In this document: positions 24,213 to 36,591 of the stretch, in pieces
Layout: each line of letters begins with the position of its first letter
Numbering within the stretch: the first letter of the stretch is position 1
Made by a program: the position numbers and the translations under genes
From: Glandiceps talaboti
Taxonomy: Eukaryota; Hemichordata; Enteropneusta; Spengelidae
Assembly (NCBI RefSeq): GCF_964340395.1
Contig: NC_135553.1
Span: 28,347,949-28,411,948, forward strand
Direction of reading: 5' to 3'
DNA: 64,000 nucleotides
The notes under the pieces: model-generated
Databases searched by the model: none
What the model was told of the DNA's origin: nothing
What the model saw: the letters and a program-made list of their open reading frames with translations, nothing else

Positions 24213-24709
24213 TGTCATTGTACCTAGCAATAAAAGTTGTGTAGTAATTAAATTAATTGTTGGATATATTAACATTCAGCAATAAACTTGTACAACTACA
24301 ACATATGATATCTGCTCAGCTCCACGTCAGATCAAACCCCCACCTCTTCAAGAGATAACATGTGTCCAAAACCTTTCACAAGGCTTGTTTTGATTGGGTA
24401 GAAACTATGGGTAAAAGCAACACCTATTGCCTATGTTTATGTCCCTTATATTATAAAGAAAGTATAGGTATGTGTGTGTTTTCCAATCACGACGATCCTT
24501 TTCAGTTCTTCAAGGCACCACTTTGACATAAACCTTATTTGGGCAACACCAGTGAGCATCTCTGAAGAAAACATGATTTATAGATTCATTTTTTAAATGT
24601 TATTTGAGTAGATTTCTTTCATATTTTAGCCATCACAACACAGTAAAACTATCTTGGAATATATTTAAACTGTAGAGTGTGAATTATTGAATTATTTCTC
24701 TGATTACAG
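24213..24709. other. Intron sequence, unassigned
   Basis: AT-rich intron before exon 7; no recognised element. Confidence 0.5.
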
Positions 24710-24796
24710 GAACTCTTAATTGCATGAATGGTGGTATTCTTAATGGTTTTGTATGTCAGTGTCCATCAGAATGGCAAGGGGTTGATTGTTCACAAG
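24710..24796 (+). CDS. Short four-cysteine EGF-like exon 7
   Basis: 29 codons, phase 1-1, acceptor GATTACAG and donor GTAAGG. It reads LNCMNGG, then VCQC, then WQGVDC, with four cysteines only. The 4.8-kb 40-bp minisatellite starts about 70 bp downstream of its donor. Confidence 0.9.
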
Positions 24797-24865
24797 GTAA
24801 GGTAATTGATTGTCTGGATAGTAACTATTGTATCTGAATATTCTGCAATTACAGACTCTTACAGT

Positions 24866-27800
24866 TCATGTCATCAGATATTATCACAACCATATATGTC
24901 ACACATCATGATCTCTGATATTATCACAACCATATATGTCACACATCATGATCTCTGATATTATCACAACCATATATGTCACACATCATGATCTCTGATA
25001 TTACCACAACCATATATGTCACACATCATGATCTCTGATATTATCACAACCATATATGTCACACATCATGTCATCAGATATTATCACAACCATATATGTC
25101 ACACATCATGATCTCTGATATTACCACAACCATATATGTCACACATCATGATCTCTGATATTACCACAACCATATATGTCACACATCATGATCTCTGATA
25201 TTATCACAACCATATATGTTGCACATCATGATCTCTGATATTACCACAACCATATATGTCACACATCATGATCTCTGATATTACCACAACCATATATGTC
25301 ACACATCATGATCTCTGATATTATCACAACCATATATGTCACACATCATGATCTCTGATATTATCACAACCATATATGTCACACATCATGATCTCTGATA
25401 TTATCACAACCATATATGTCACACATCATGATCTCTGATATTACCACAACCATATATGTCACACATCATGATCTCTGATATTACCACAACCATATATGTC
25501 ACACATCATGATCTCTGATATTATCACAACCATATATGTCACACATCATGATCTCTGATATTATCACAACCATATATGTCACACATCATGATCTCTGATA
25601 TTACCAAAACCAGATATGTCACACATCATGATCTCTGATATTACCACAACCATATATGTCACACATCATGATCTCTGATATTACCACAACGATATATGTC
25701 ACACATCATGATGTCTGATATTACCACAACCATATATGTCACACATCATGATCTCTGATATTACCACAACCATATATGTCACACATGATATAAATTGATC
25801 TCTGATATTATCACAACCATATATGTCACACATCATGATCTCTGATATTACCACAACCATATATGTCACACATCATGATGTCTGATATTACCACAACCAT
25901 ATATGTCACACATCATGATCTCTGATATTATCACAACCATATATGTCACACATCATGTCATCAGATATTATCACAACCATATATGTCACACATCATGATC
26001 TCTGATATTACCACAACCATATATGTCACACATCATGATCTCTGATATTACCACAACCATATATGTCACACATCATGATCTCTGATATTACCACAACCAT
26101 ATATGTCACACATCCTGATCTCTGATATTACCACAACCATATATGTCACACATCATGATCTCTGATATTACCACAACCATATATGTCACACATCATGATC
26201 TCTGATATTATCACAACCATATATGTCACACATCCTGATCTCTGATATTACCGCAACCATATATGTCACACATCATGATCTCTGATATTATCACAACCAT
26301 ATATGTCACACATGATATAAATTGATCTCTGATATTACCACAACGATATATGTCACACATCATGATGTCTGATATTATCACAACCATATATGTCACACAT
26401 CATGATCTCTGATATTATCACAACCATATATGTCACACATCATGATCTCTGATATTATCACAACCATATATGTCACACATCATGATCTCTGATATTATCA
26501 CAACCATATATGTCACACATCATGATCTCTGATATTATCACAACCATATATGTCACACATCATGATCTCTGATATTACCACAACCATATATGTCACACAT
26601 CATGATCTCTGATATTACCACAACCATATATGTCACACATCATGATCTCTGATATTATCACAACCATATATGTCACACATCATGATCTCTGATATTATCA
26701 CAACCATATATGTCACACATCATGATCTCTGATATTACCAAAACCAGATATGTCACACATCATGATCTCTGATATTACCACAACCATATATGTCACACAT
26801 CATGATCTCTGATATTACCACAACGATATATGTCACACATCATGATGTCTGATATTACCACAACCATATATGTCACACATCATGATCTCTGATATTACCA
26901 CAACCATATATGTCACACATGATATAAATTGATCTCTGATATTATCACAACCATATATGTCACACATCATGATCTCTGATATTACCACAACCAAATATGT
27001 CACACATCATGATCTCTGATATTACCACAACCATATATGTCACACATCATGATCTCTGATGTTACCACAACCATATATGTCACACATCATGATCTCTGAT
27101 ATTACCACAACCATATATGTCACACATCATGATCTCTGATATTACCACAACCATATGTGTCACACATGATATAAATTGATCTCTGATATTACCACAACCA
27201 TATATGTCACACATGATGATCTCTGATATTACCACAACCATATATGTCACACATCATGATCTCTGATATTACCACAACCAAATATGCCACACATCATGAT
27301 CTCTGATATTACCACAACCATATATGTCACACATCACGATCTCTGATATTACCACAACCATATATGTCACACATCATGATCTCTGATATTACCACAACCA
27401 TATATGTCACACACGATCTCTGATATTACCACAACCATATATGTCACACATCATGATCTCTGATATTATCACAACCATATATGTCACACATCCTGATCTC
27501 TGATATTACCACAACCATATATGTCACACATCATGATCTCTGATATTACCACAACCATATATGTCACACATCATGATCTCTGATATTACCACAACCATAT
27601 ATGTCACACATCATGATCTCTGATATTACCACAACCATATATGTCACACATCATGATCTCTGATATTATCACAACCATATATGTCACACATCCTGATCTC
27701 TGATATTACCACAACCATATATGTCACACATCATGATCTCTGATATTACCACAACCATATATGTCGCACATCATGATCTCTGATATTACCACAACCATAT

Positions 27801-29661
27801 ATGTCACACATCATGATCTCTGATATTACCACAACCATATATGTCGCACATCATGATCTCTGATATTACCACAACCATATATGTCACACATCATGATCTC
27901 TGATATTATCACAACCATATATGTCACACATCATGATCTCTGATATTACCACAACCATATATGTCACACATCATGATCTCTGATATTACCACAACCATAT
28001 ATGTCACAAATCATGATCTCTGATATTACCACAACCATATATGTCACACATCATGATCTCTGATATTATCACAACCATATATGTCACACATCATGATCTC
28101 TGATATTATCACAACCATATATGTCACACATCATGATCTCTGATATTACCACAACCATATATGTCACACATCATGATCTCTGATATTACCAAAACCAGAT
28201 ATGTCACACATCATGATCTCTGATATTACCACAACCATATATGTCACACATCATGATCTCTGATATTACCACAACGATATATGTCACACATCATGATGTC
28301 TGATATTACCACAACCATACATGTCACACATCATGATCTCTGATATTACCACAACCATATATGTCACACATCATGATCTCTGATATTACCACAACCATAT
28401 ATGTCACACATGATATAAATTGATCTCTGATATTATCACAACCATATATGTCACACATCATGATCTCTGATATTACCACAACCATATATGTCACACATGA
28501 TATAAATTGATCTCTGATATTATCACAACCATATATGTCACACATGATATAAATTGATCTCTGATATTATCACAACCATATATGTCACACATCATGATCT
28601 CTGATATTACCACAACCAAATATGTCACACATCATGATCTCTGATATTACCACAACCATATATGTCACACATCATGATCTCTGATATTACCACAACCATA
28701 TATGTCACACATCATGATCTCTGATATTACCACAACCATATATGTCACACATCATGATCTCTGATATTACCACAACCATATGTGTCACACATGATATAAA
28801 TTGATCTCTGATATTACCACAACCATATATGTTGCACATCATGATCTCTGATATTACCACAACCATATATGTCACACATCATGATCTCTGATATTACCAC
28901 AACCATATATGTCACACATCATGATCTCTGATATTACCACAACCATATATGTCACACATCACGATCTCTGATATTACCACAACCATATATGTCACACATC
29001 ATGATCTCTGATATTACCACAACCATATATGTCACACACGATCTCTGATATTACCACAACCATATATGTCACACATCATGATCTCTGATATTACCACAAC
29101 CAAATATGTCACACATCGTGATGTCTGATATTACCACAACCAAATATGTCACACATCATGATCTCTGATATTACCACAACCATATATGTCACACATCATG
29201 ATCTCTGATATTACCACAACCATATATGTCACACATCATGATCTCTGATATTACCACAACCATATATGTCGCACATCATGATCTCTGATATTACCACAAC
29301 CATATATGTCACACATCATGATCTCTGATATTACCACAACCATATATGTCACACATCATGATCTCTGATATTACCACAACCATATATGTCACACTTGATG
29401 ATCTCTGATATTACCACAACCATATATGTCACACATGATGATCTCTGATATTACCACAACCATATATGTCACACATCATGATCTCTGATATTACCACAAC
29501 CAAATATGCCACACATCATGATCTCTGATATTACCACAACCATATATGTCGCACATCATGATCTCTGATATTACCACAACCATATATGTCACACATCATG
29601 ATCTCTGATATTACCACAACCATATATGTCACACATGATATAAATTGATGTCTGATATTAC
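24866..29661. repeat. 40-bp minisatellite, about 120 units
   Basis: The unit is built from CATGATCTCTGATATTA, (C/T)CACAACCATATATGTCA and CACAT. Variant units recur in a fixed order: longer ones with GATATAAATTGATCTC (near 25787, 26312, 26921, 27170, 28412, 28500, 28545, 28794, 29637), ACCAAAACCAGATATG (25604, 26738, 28188) and CAACGATATATG (25688, 26340, 26822, 28273). That indicates higher-order duplication of blocks about 1.1-1.5 kb long. Confidence 0.97.
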
Positions 29662-30254
29662 TAAATGGATAGATAATGACATCACAGATATGCATACTGA
29701 CTGATTTCAAATAAAACCCTATGCATATATTGTTACCAGACAACTTCAGTGGTAACATTATTATAATACTCAATGTGTCATATTTTTGTTTAATTGGAAT
29801 GAGTCATCATGTCTGAACTGTTGTCCTTGTATGATATTGTAGTAATACTAGTATAATATCGAAGATAAAAATATATGTGAGACACACAGTTTCAGCGATG
29901 ATTAACGATTGAATATACAGTCGCAATAATTCTTGCTATACACAAACTCAAATAACAGGAACAATGTACTTTTATGAGCAAATTTAATTTAACAATTTTC
30001 AGTGAATATGTTGTTGGTTATTTGGAGAAAAGAAAGTGACAGGTTAATTGTACACACTAATACATCCAACCTGTTCACCTCACTTTCCCATAGTTAGCCC
30101 CCCCCCCCCAAAAAAAAAACCAAAAAAAAAACCAGGGTGCTATTACAATGGGCTCCGTTTGTCCATCCGTAATCACTTCTCAGACATGCAATATCCTAAT
30201 TCTTTCATACCTGACACAAAGGTGACATATCATGTGGGACATATGCATGTCAAT
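29662..30254. other. Intron sequence with poly-C/poly-A tract
   Basis: Unassigned AT-rich DNA. A C-run followed by A-runs lies at 30098-30132, then GGGCTCCGTTTGTCCATCCG, which looks like a decayed hairpin-type element head. Confidence 0.5.
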
Positions 30255-30261
30255 TTGTTTT

Positions 30262-30306
30262 TTTAGCACAACTCAACTGAGGTTCAGTGATGCTATAGCC
30301 ATGGAG

Positions 30307-30345
<39 letters not shown>

Positions 30346-30675
30346 TGTGTGTGTGTGTGTGTGTTTAAATGACAAAAAGGTACACTGATTGGCTTGGTAT
30401 TTGCTGAGGAGATATTACTTTGGGCATGTAGATGGGAAATTGTTCAAATGATAATGATCACATCAGAGATGTATGTTTTGCGTCAAAAACATGATTTGTG
30501 GTGTTAAAAATGCTTTGCCTAGAAATGAAAGGTTCTTGTTTTTATTGACACTATGAAACCATTCAATCTTTTATGGGCTACTTCAGATCTGAATGTCAAT
30601 GTCATCAAGATTAACCTCTGTTTTAGATTAAGAATTCTCCAGGACATAATGATCACATCAGTGGTATGTAAGTTA
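30262..30675 (+). repeat. Family D copy with (GT)n
   Basis: Head TTAGCACAACTCAACTGAGG...GTGATGCTATAGCCATGG, then (GT)n at 30308-30363, then the D body (TTGGCTTGGTATTTGCTG; AATTGTTCAAATGATAATG). Confidence 0.75.
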
Positions 30676-30681
30676 TGTATA

Positions 30682-32541
30682 ACCAGATTTAAACTGAATG
30701 CCTCCCGTAAGGGAATCACAAATTATGCAAATAACTCATTAAACTAAAAAAAAAAAAAAACTATGGTAACAGGCTTTGTTTTTGGACAAGCGTGCTTTCT
30801 TAGGTTAATGTATGTGCCAAATTATACGGAATTTGAAGATTGCATGATACTGCTTAATTACTGAATATTGTTCATTATTGAAAATACTCATTAAAGGTAA
30901 AAGTTGTAGGAACAAACTTCATAGGACAGGTGCGTATTATTATGGTTGATATATGCATCATATTATACGAAATTTGAAGCTTGCATTTTTAAGATATCAC
31001 CTAGTTACCTAAAATAATTGATATAGCCTAATTACCAAAAATCATCTGTCTGTCTGTCTGTGTGTCTGTGTCATCATTTTCTAAAAATAGGCTGGCTCAA
31101 TTGTAATGAAATTTGAATTATATAACTCTTAGGGTAATGGCTAGACCTGATTAGGTTTTGAGCCAGATCTGTTAATGTTTAATTAGAGAAATTTTCATAT
31201 TAATGAAATCAACTAATTATGCAATATCTTAAGACTGCATACTTCAATTTTAATGTAATTTAGCATGTTCGTTTAACATAACAACATACATTTGTCCTAT
31301 AAAATTCGTTGATGTACGTTACAGCCTTAATTAATAATTTGCATAATTAATTATTTTTTGTAATTAGGCTACATCTTAAGAATGCATACTTCAAATTCAA
31401 CATAATTTAGAACATACATTAACATAATTTAGAAAACACATATGTCCTACCAAGTTTGTTGATGTACCTTACAGTGTTAATGAATAATTTGCTTAATTAA
31501 TGTTTTTCGGTATTTAGGCTATATCTTAAGAATACATACTTCAATTTCAATATAATTCAGTACACACGTTAACCTTAACAATCGCATATGTCCTGTAAAG
31601 CTTGTTGATGTACCTTTCAGTGTTAATGAATAATTTGCATAATTAATGATTCTTGGTAATTAGGCTATATCTTATGACTGCATACTTCAATTTCAATATA
31701 ATTCAATACATACATTAACCATAACACATTGTGTATGTCCTATAAAGTTAGTTGATGTACCTTACAATGTTAATGAATAATTTGCATAATTAATGATTTT
31801 CGGTAATTAGGCTATATCTTAAAACTGCATACTTCAATTTCAATACAATTTAGTACATATGTTAACCATAACAAAGCGGATATGTCCTATAACATTTTTG
31901 ATATAGCTTACTGTTTTAATGAAAAATTTGCATAATTAATGATTTTAGGTAATTAGGCTATATCTTACAACTGCATACTTCAATGTCAATACAATTCAGT
32001 ACATACATTAACCATAACAAATTGTGTATGCCCTATAATGTTAGTTGATGTACCTTACAGTGTTAATGAATAATTTGCAAAATTAATGATTTTCGGTAAT
32101 TAGGCTATATCTTAAGACTGCATACTTCAATTTCAATACAATTTAGTACATATGTTAACCATAACAAAGCAGATATGTCCTATAAAACTTTTGATATAGC
32201 TTACAGTTTTAATGAAAAATTTGCATAATTAATGATTTTAGGTAACTAGGTTGTATCTTAAATATGCAAGCTTCAAATTTCGTATAATGTGATACATATA
32301 TCAACCATAATAATACGCACCTGTCCTATGAAGTTTGTTGCTACAACTTTTACCTTTAATGAGTATTTTGAATAATGAACGATATTCAGTAATTAAGCAG
32401 TATCATACACTCTTACATACATTAACCTAAGAAAGCACGCTTGTCCAAAAACAAAGCCTGTTACCATTGTTTTTTTTAATTTAATGAGTTATTTGCATAA
32501 TTAGTGATTCCCTTACGGGAGGCATTCACTTTAAATCTGGT
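30682..32541. mobile_element. 1.86-kb foldback element with internal family C tandem array
   Basis: The ends are inverted: ACCAGATTTAAACTGAATGC and CTCCCGTAAGGGAATCAC at the left match GTGATTCCCTTACGGGAG...AAATCTGGT at the right. The inverted homology runs several hundred bases inward (for example GGACAAGCGTGCTTTCTTAG against its complement near 32430). The core is about eight to ten ~147-bp family C modules with AATTAGGCTATATCTTA. It carries no ORF. The target duplication is not clear. Confidence 0.8.
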
Positions 32542-32542
32542 A

Positions 32543-32569
32543 ATACCTCCCGTACCCTTACAGGAGGTA
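32543..32569. repeat. Small hairpin TACCTCC...GGAGGTA
   Basis: A short inverted repeat directly outside the right end of the foldback element, resembling its CCTCCCGTAAGGG subterminal motif. It may be a remnant of a nested or abutting copy. Confidence 0.55.
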
Positions 32570-32753
32570 AAAATGTGTCTTTTTGGTCAAAAATCTATAA
32601 TTCCAAAACTAATGAGCAGATTAGGCTGAAATTTGTTTGGAATGTTCTTCAGGGTGTTTATATTAAGAAGTGTTCATGATATGATGATCCCATCATTGAT
32701 ATGCAAATTAGGGCTACAATGTGTCTTTTTGGTAAAAAATATATAGTTCCAAA
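32570..32753 (+). repeat. Family A/D head, left of the CACTA insertion
   Basis: CTTTTTGGTCAAAAATC, AATGAGCAGATTAGGCTG and GATATGCAAATTAGGGC belong to the A/D body. The sequence is cut at CCAAA by the element at 32754 and resumes at 33022. Confidence 0.75.
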
Positions 32754-33021
32754 CACTATACGAAAAATCATATTTGATCATGTCTTTTCACTGGGGTAAA
32801 TCTTGAACAGAGGATGTGTAAATGTGGTATGAAACAAAATTCCATGCATGACTTAATTTACCCCAGTGGCGTTGATTTCTTCCCCGGGGGCTGTAGCCAG
32901 TCTAAAGTGGTACAGTACTGCATCTCATACTACAAGTGTCCTGGACAGAGATGATGGTTAGGTGGGTCACAGGTAGGGTAAAGGTTGGGCAAAGGTGGTA
33001 AATTGGACTTTTCGTGTAGTG
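32754..33021. mobile_element. CACTA-type MITE (268 bp)
   Basis: Ends CACTATACGAAAA and TTTTCGTGTAGTG are inverted, about 20 of 24 positions matching. AAA flanks both sides (32751-32753, 33022-33024). CACTA termini with a 3-bp duplication fit EnSpm/CACTA. Inside, CACTGGGGTAAAT (32789-32801) is exactly complementary to 32856-32868. The host repeat (CCAAAACTACTGAGCAG) is restored when the element is removed mentally. Confidence 0.75.
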
Positions 33022-33540
33022 AAAACTACTGAGCAGATTGGGTTGAAATTTGATTGGGATGTATAGATGAAGCTGTATTCACAATGTGATGATCCCATAA
33101 GTAGTATGCAAATAAGGTCTAAAAATCTCAATTTTGGTCAAAAAACTTATATCTTGAAACTGCATGGTGAATGGGTTGAAACCTGGTGGGGATGTGTCTG
33201 GAGGTATTATTCTGCAGTTATTGTTGAAACATTTCGACACAATTGGTCCTAGCAACCATGATCATGCCCTTAGCAACAGTGAAATAATGCATATTACAAG
33301 GGATAGGTAGGTAAGTGACTAAAAATTCAAATTCATTAAAAATGTATCCAAATATGCCTAGCAACAGGACCATGCCATAGCAACAGTTAAATGATGGTTT
33401 ATATTGCAAAGATGAAAAATGGGAAGGGTGGGCAACTTAATAAAGATTCCAAAAATGTATGTAAATATCCCTATCAACAAGACCATGCCCATAGCAACAG
33501 CCAAATACAGTTTTGTTACAATGCCATTAGTGCTATTTTT
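33022..33540 (+). repeat. Family A copy, right of the CACTA insertion
   Basis: AACTACTGAGCAGATTGGG, the A head, GGTCCTAGCAACCATGATC and two to three modules, ending TTGTTACAATGCCATTAG. Confidence 0.78.
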
Positions 33541-33894
33541 AGTGAAAAGCAGACATATTTTTAGTAAACAATCACTATATTTAATACTACATAACTAAGG
33601 AACTCCAATCATAGACTCTATTCATAGACTATCAAAATTAAGATATTACTTACATATTGCAGACACTTTGTAGCAATTTTGTGTGGCCACTGTCTTTTAT
33701 ATCATGTCTATAGATAATACAGAACCAGATAAACGTACACATGCATTATTTTTGGTGCTGATATCAGTTTTTACTCAGTGGCAGCCATATTTGTAGTGAA
33801 CGATCAAGATTTAACAATTAACTCAAAAACATTAATACATGGAGAGACTACATTAAAGTGTCTACCCCATATTGCCAGCTTTTAACTTTCTTTT

Positions 33895-34640
33895 TAGCAC
33901 AACTGAACTGATAAGGTTCAGTAGTGCTATAGCCATGGCAAAGTGTCTGTCTGTCTGTCTATCTGAGTGTATGTGTGCGTAAACAACTCAAAGTCAAAAA
34001 CTGCTGGACCGATTGCTTTGATATTTGGTGGGTATCTTACTTTGGATGTCTAGTTGGGAAATTGTTCAAATGAAAATGATCGCATCATAGATGTATAGTT
34101 TGGGTCAAAAACATGATTTGTAGTGTGGGAAAATGCTTTGAGTCAGCCAAAAAGTGAAAGTTTATTGTTTTATTGATGCAATAAAATCATCAAATCTTTT
34201 ATGGGGTACTTCACATCCCAATGTCAATGGCATCAAGATAAACCGCTGTTTGAGGTTGCTTGGAAACTCTGCTTTTAACACAGGTGAATGAAATCATACA
34301 CACTGTCTATGATTAAAACAGGTTCCTCATGCTACAGATATGATAAAGAGTTTTTTCCATCCATGTACAGTCATGTATCTGTGTACCTATATATGTGGTT
34401 GACTTAAACTTAAAGAAACTTAAAGTCACCAATTGCTTTGATATTTGGTGGTCATGTTATTTAGAGTGTCTAGTTGAAAATTTGTTCAAATGAATGTGAT
34501 CGCATTAGAGATGTGCAAAAATGTGATTTTTGGTTAAAAAAAATTAAACTCCAAAACTACTGGGCAGATTGGCCTGAAATTTGGTGGGAACGTTCTTAGG
34601 CGTGAGTAAATTAAAATTTTGTTCATGACATGATTCCACA
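33895..34640 (+). repeat. Family D copy with intact terminal hairpin
   Basis: 33895-33929 forms a 14-bp stem (TAGCACAACTGAAC against GTTCAGTAGTGCTA, one mismatch) with loop TGATAAG. CATGGCAAAG, a TCTG run and the body (ACTGCTGGACCGATTGCTTT; TTTGGTGGGTATCTTACTTT) follow. A second, partial D body starts near 34330. Confidence 0.85.
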
Positions 34641-35155
34641 AATTAGGGCTAAAAATGTGTCTTTTGGTCAACATCTTTAATTCCAAAACCACTAAGCAGA
34701 TTGGGCTGAAATTTAATGGGTATGCATCTGTGGGTGTATAGATGAAGAAATATTAAGCATATAATGATCTCATCAGTGATATGCAAATTAGGTGTAAAAT
34801 TGTGAATTTTGGTGAAAAGTATATATCTCAAAAAGTACTTCGTCAGTAAGACTGACAATTAGTGAGATGTTTCTACAAGTGTTATCCTAAAGATTTTCTT
34901 CAATACATTTTGACACAATTGCCCCTAGTAACCATGACCACGCCCTTAGCAACAACCAAATGGCAGTAAAGTTTGATCATACAACATCATCTAGTAGGCA
35001 AGTGAAATTATCATGTATATTGCAAAGATAACAGGAATAAATAGACAAATGAAAAAACATTCAAAAAATGTATGTAAATGTGCCTAGCAACAAGACCACA
35101 CCCATAGCAACAGCCAAATGATCACATATATTGCAAAGATAACATCAGGGAATAG
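34641..35155 (+). repeat. Family A copy
   Basis: Full A head (CAAATTAGGTGTAAAATTG; AGTACTTCGTCAGTAAG), GCCCCTAGTAACCATGACCA and two modules. It runs directly into LINE sequence. Confidence 0.8.
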
Positions 35156-35497
35156 GGCCTCAAGTACAGGAGTGCAACATGGTAATCCCATCTCTTCATT
35201 GTTGTTTGTATTTGCCTTAGAATTTTTTTTTATCTCTCTGCGATCTGATGAAGTATCAGGGGTACTGCTGTTGAGGATACGCAAGTAAAGAATGTGGCCT
35301 TCGCTGATGATTTGACATGTTTTGTGAAGTTCGGTAATAGTCTTTTTAAACTTCTTTGGGATTTTCAATTAATCTCTGGATTATCTGTAAACAGTGGCGT
35401 ATGTGAAGCAATGTGGTTGGGTAAATGGCTGAAATGTAAATCAAAACCATTAAAAGTTAAATGGCCCGAGGGTCCCCTCAAAATTGTAGGGATTTCT
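35156..35497 (+). pseudogene. L1/Tx1-like LINE reverse transcriptase fragment, part 1
   Basis: Translation in shifting frames gives a decayed RT: remnants of QGxxxGNPISSLLFVFALEF, then VAFADDLTCFVKFGNS (FADD catalytic motif, 35300-35311), ISGLSVN and KWPEGPLKIVGI. Those segments follow the order of L1/Tx1-type RT palms. At least one frame change is needed. A family B element at 35498-36591 interrupts the ORF; part 2 resumes at 36592. Confidence 0.75.
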
Positions 35498-36591
35498 AGT
35501 CTCCGCCGGACGAAGTCCGGGACGGGGACTTATGGATTGGGTTCCGTCTGTCCGTCCGCAGCCGTTTCTTGGAGATGCCTGGACCGATTTTTTCAAACTT
35601 GGTACAGGGGCAACATACAATGGCATACATATGCACGTCAATTTGTTTCATGATACGATCCAATACGGCCGCCTGGCAGCCATTTTGTTTGCAAATTTTC
35701 CCTGTCTAAAGCCATAACTCAGACATGCTTGAACAGATCTCATTCAAAGTTGGTATTAGGACAGTGTTCTATGACATACATGTGCATATTCATTTTCATT
35801 GTGATACGATCCAATATGGCAGCCTGGCAACCATTTTGTTTGCGAATTTTCCATGTCCAAAGCCATAACTCAGACATGCTTGAACAGATCTCATTCAAAG
35901 TTGGTATTAGGACAGTGTTTTATGACATACATGTGCATATACATTGTTGTTGTGATACGATCCAATATGGCCGCCTGGCAGCCATTTTTTTGCGAATTTT
36001 CCATGTCCAAAGCCATAACTCAGACATGCATGCTTGAACAGATCTCATTCAAAGTTGGTATTAGGACAGTGTTCTATGACATACATGTGCATATCCATTT
36101 GTTGTCATGATATGATCCAATATGGCCGCCAAGCAGCCATTTTGTTTGCGAATTTTCCATGTCCAAAGCCATAACTCAGACATGCTTGAACTGATCTCAT
36201 TAAAAGTTGGTATTAGGACAGTGTTCTATGACATACATGTGCATATCCATTTTCATCGTGATACAATCCAATATGCCTGCCTGGCAGCCATTTTGTTTGC
36301 GAATTTTCCATGTCCAAAGCCATAACTCAGACATGCTTGAACAGATCTCATTCAAAGTTGGTATTAGGACAGTGTTCTATGACATATATGTGCATATCCA
36401 TTTTCTTCGTGATACGACCCCCATACCCGACCCATCCTTTATTGTTGTAGGCATGTTCCATGTCCAACAAGCAGACACAACATATCTAAGTCTATTTGAT
36501 TAGGTTCACAAGTGTTGTTGCGTGATCAGAGTAGTGATAATTCCTTAAAACCCAATCATAGCGGGGACTATGTCATTCTCAATGACTTGTT
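35498..36591 (+). repeat. Family B element, expanded form, inserted in a LINE
   Basis: Hairpin start (GCCGGACGAAGTCCGGGACG), TCCG run and terminal TCTCAATGACTTGTT. The ~151-bp module is amplified: GAACAGATCT-type landmarks fall at 35731, 35882, 36036, 36188 and 36339. The flanks read as one LINE frame when joined, showing the insertion point. Confidence 0.9.

Noticed and set aside
28324-28545. Minus-strand frame with repeated CDIYGC peptides
   Set aside because: Translation of the 40-bp minisatellite.
24866-29661. Possible CRISPR-like array
   Set aside because: The 40-bp units are contiguous with no unique spacers; it is a minisatellite in a eukaryotic intron.
35532-36503. Open frames with recurring MNRSHSKLVLGQCSMTYMC peptide
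   Set aside because: Translation of the 151-bp family B module; the same peptide appears at every family B copy.
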